Origin: CAZWCX01 sp964632945
Lineage (GTDB): Bacteria; Planctomycetota; MHYJ01; WSZJ01; CAZWCX01
Direction of reading: 5' to 3'
Assembly (NCBI GenBank): GCA_964632945.1
Contig: CAZWCX010000151.1
Location: forward strand, 1 to 15,014
DNA: 15,014 bases
Shown one piece after another: positions 14,951 through 15,014 of this stretch. Below the pieces are notes generated by a model. The model was not told the origin of the DNA and did not search any database. It saw only the letters and a program-made list of their open reading frames with translations. Each line of letters starts with the position of its first letter. Positions within the stretch are counted from its first letter, which is position 1. Both the position numbers and the translations under genes were made by a program.

Positions 14951-15014
14951 GCGCTGCGCGGTGACCCGAGTGGCCAGCTCGTGGATGAGGTCGGTGAGAT
15001 CGCCGTCCAGGATC
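14951..15014. other. Right-edge fragment after drmC
   Basis: 64 nt with no start codon that can be trusted. The minus strand reads ILDGDLTDLIHELATRV, which looks like the end of a leftward gene, with nearly all codons ending in G or C. However, that frame has no stop before entering drmC, and the plus strand is also open. It is too short to call, and no DISARM methyltransferase start can be seen. Confidence 0.25.

Overview
High-GC bacterial DNA, strongly biased to G/C at third codon positions, except for a visibly more A/T-rich first ~0.8 kb. There are no rRNA, tRNA or housekeeping genes, so the lineage cannot be fixed from this window. A high-GC group such as Myxococcota, Gemmatimonadota or Planctomycetota would fit the composition, but that is only a guess. 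The content is that of an accessory island dominated by anti-phage defence-type genes.

Layout, left to right. (1) 1-1665: two leftward genes, an unrecognised gene cut by the left edge and a Lys/Glu-rich helical protein whose 3' end lies in a G-quadruplex-prone polypurine tract. (2) 1666-2538: no confident gene, but an array of about 13 diverged 21-bp tandem repeats. (3) 2539-4766: a rightward cassette of an OLD/AAA_21-type ATPase, a TOPRIM-like partner overlapping it by 8 nt, and a small winged-helix-like protein. (4) 4861-5097: a small leftward protein with eight ordered Cys/His zinc ligands. (5) 5336-8522: a leftward two-gene unit, a degenerate P-loop NTPase with TPR repeats followed by an overlapping ComEC-like metallo-beta-lactamase-fold hydrolase. 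(6) 8523-8814: a divergent promoter region. (7) 8815-14950: a tightly coupled rightward operon, drmA-drmB-drmC, the core of the DISARM defence system.

The drmABC assignment is the firmest call: helicase motifs, a DUF1998 C-terminus with its Cys cluster, a single-HKD phospholipase D-like protein, and 4-nt stop/start overlaps. No DISARM methyltransferase, drmD or drmE is visible. The NTPase-TPR/MBL pair, divergent from DISARM, and the AAA/TOPRIM/winged-helix cassette are the best candidates for separate, less described systems. Their grouping as defence systems is inferred from domain type and location.
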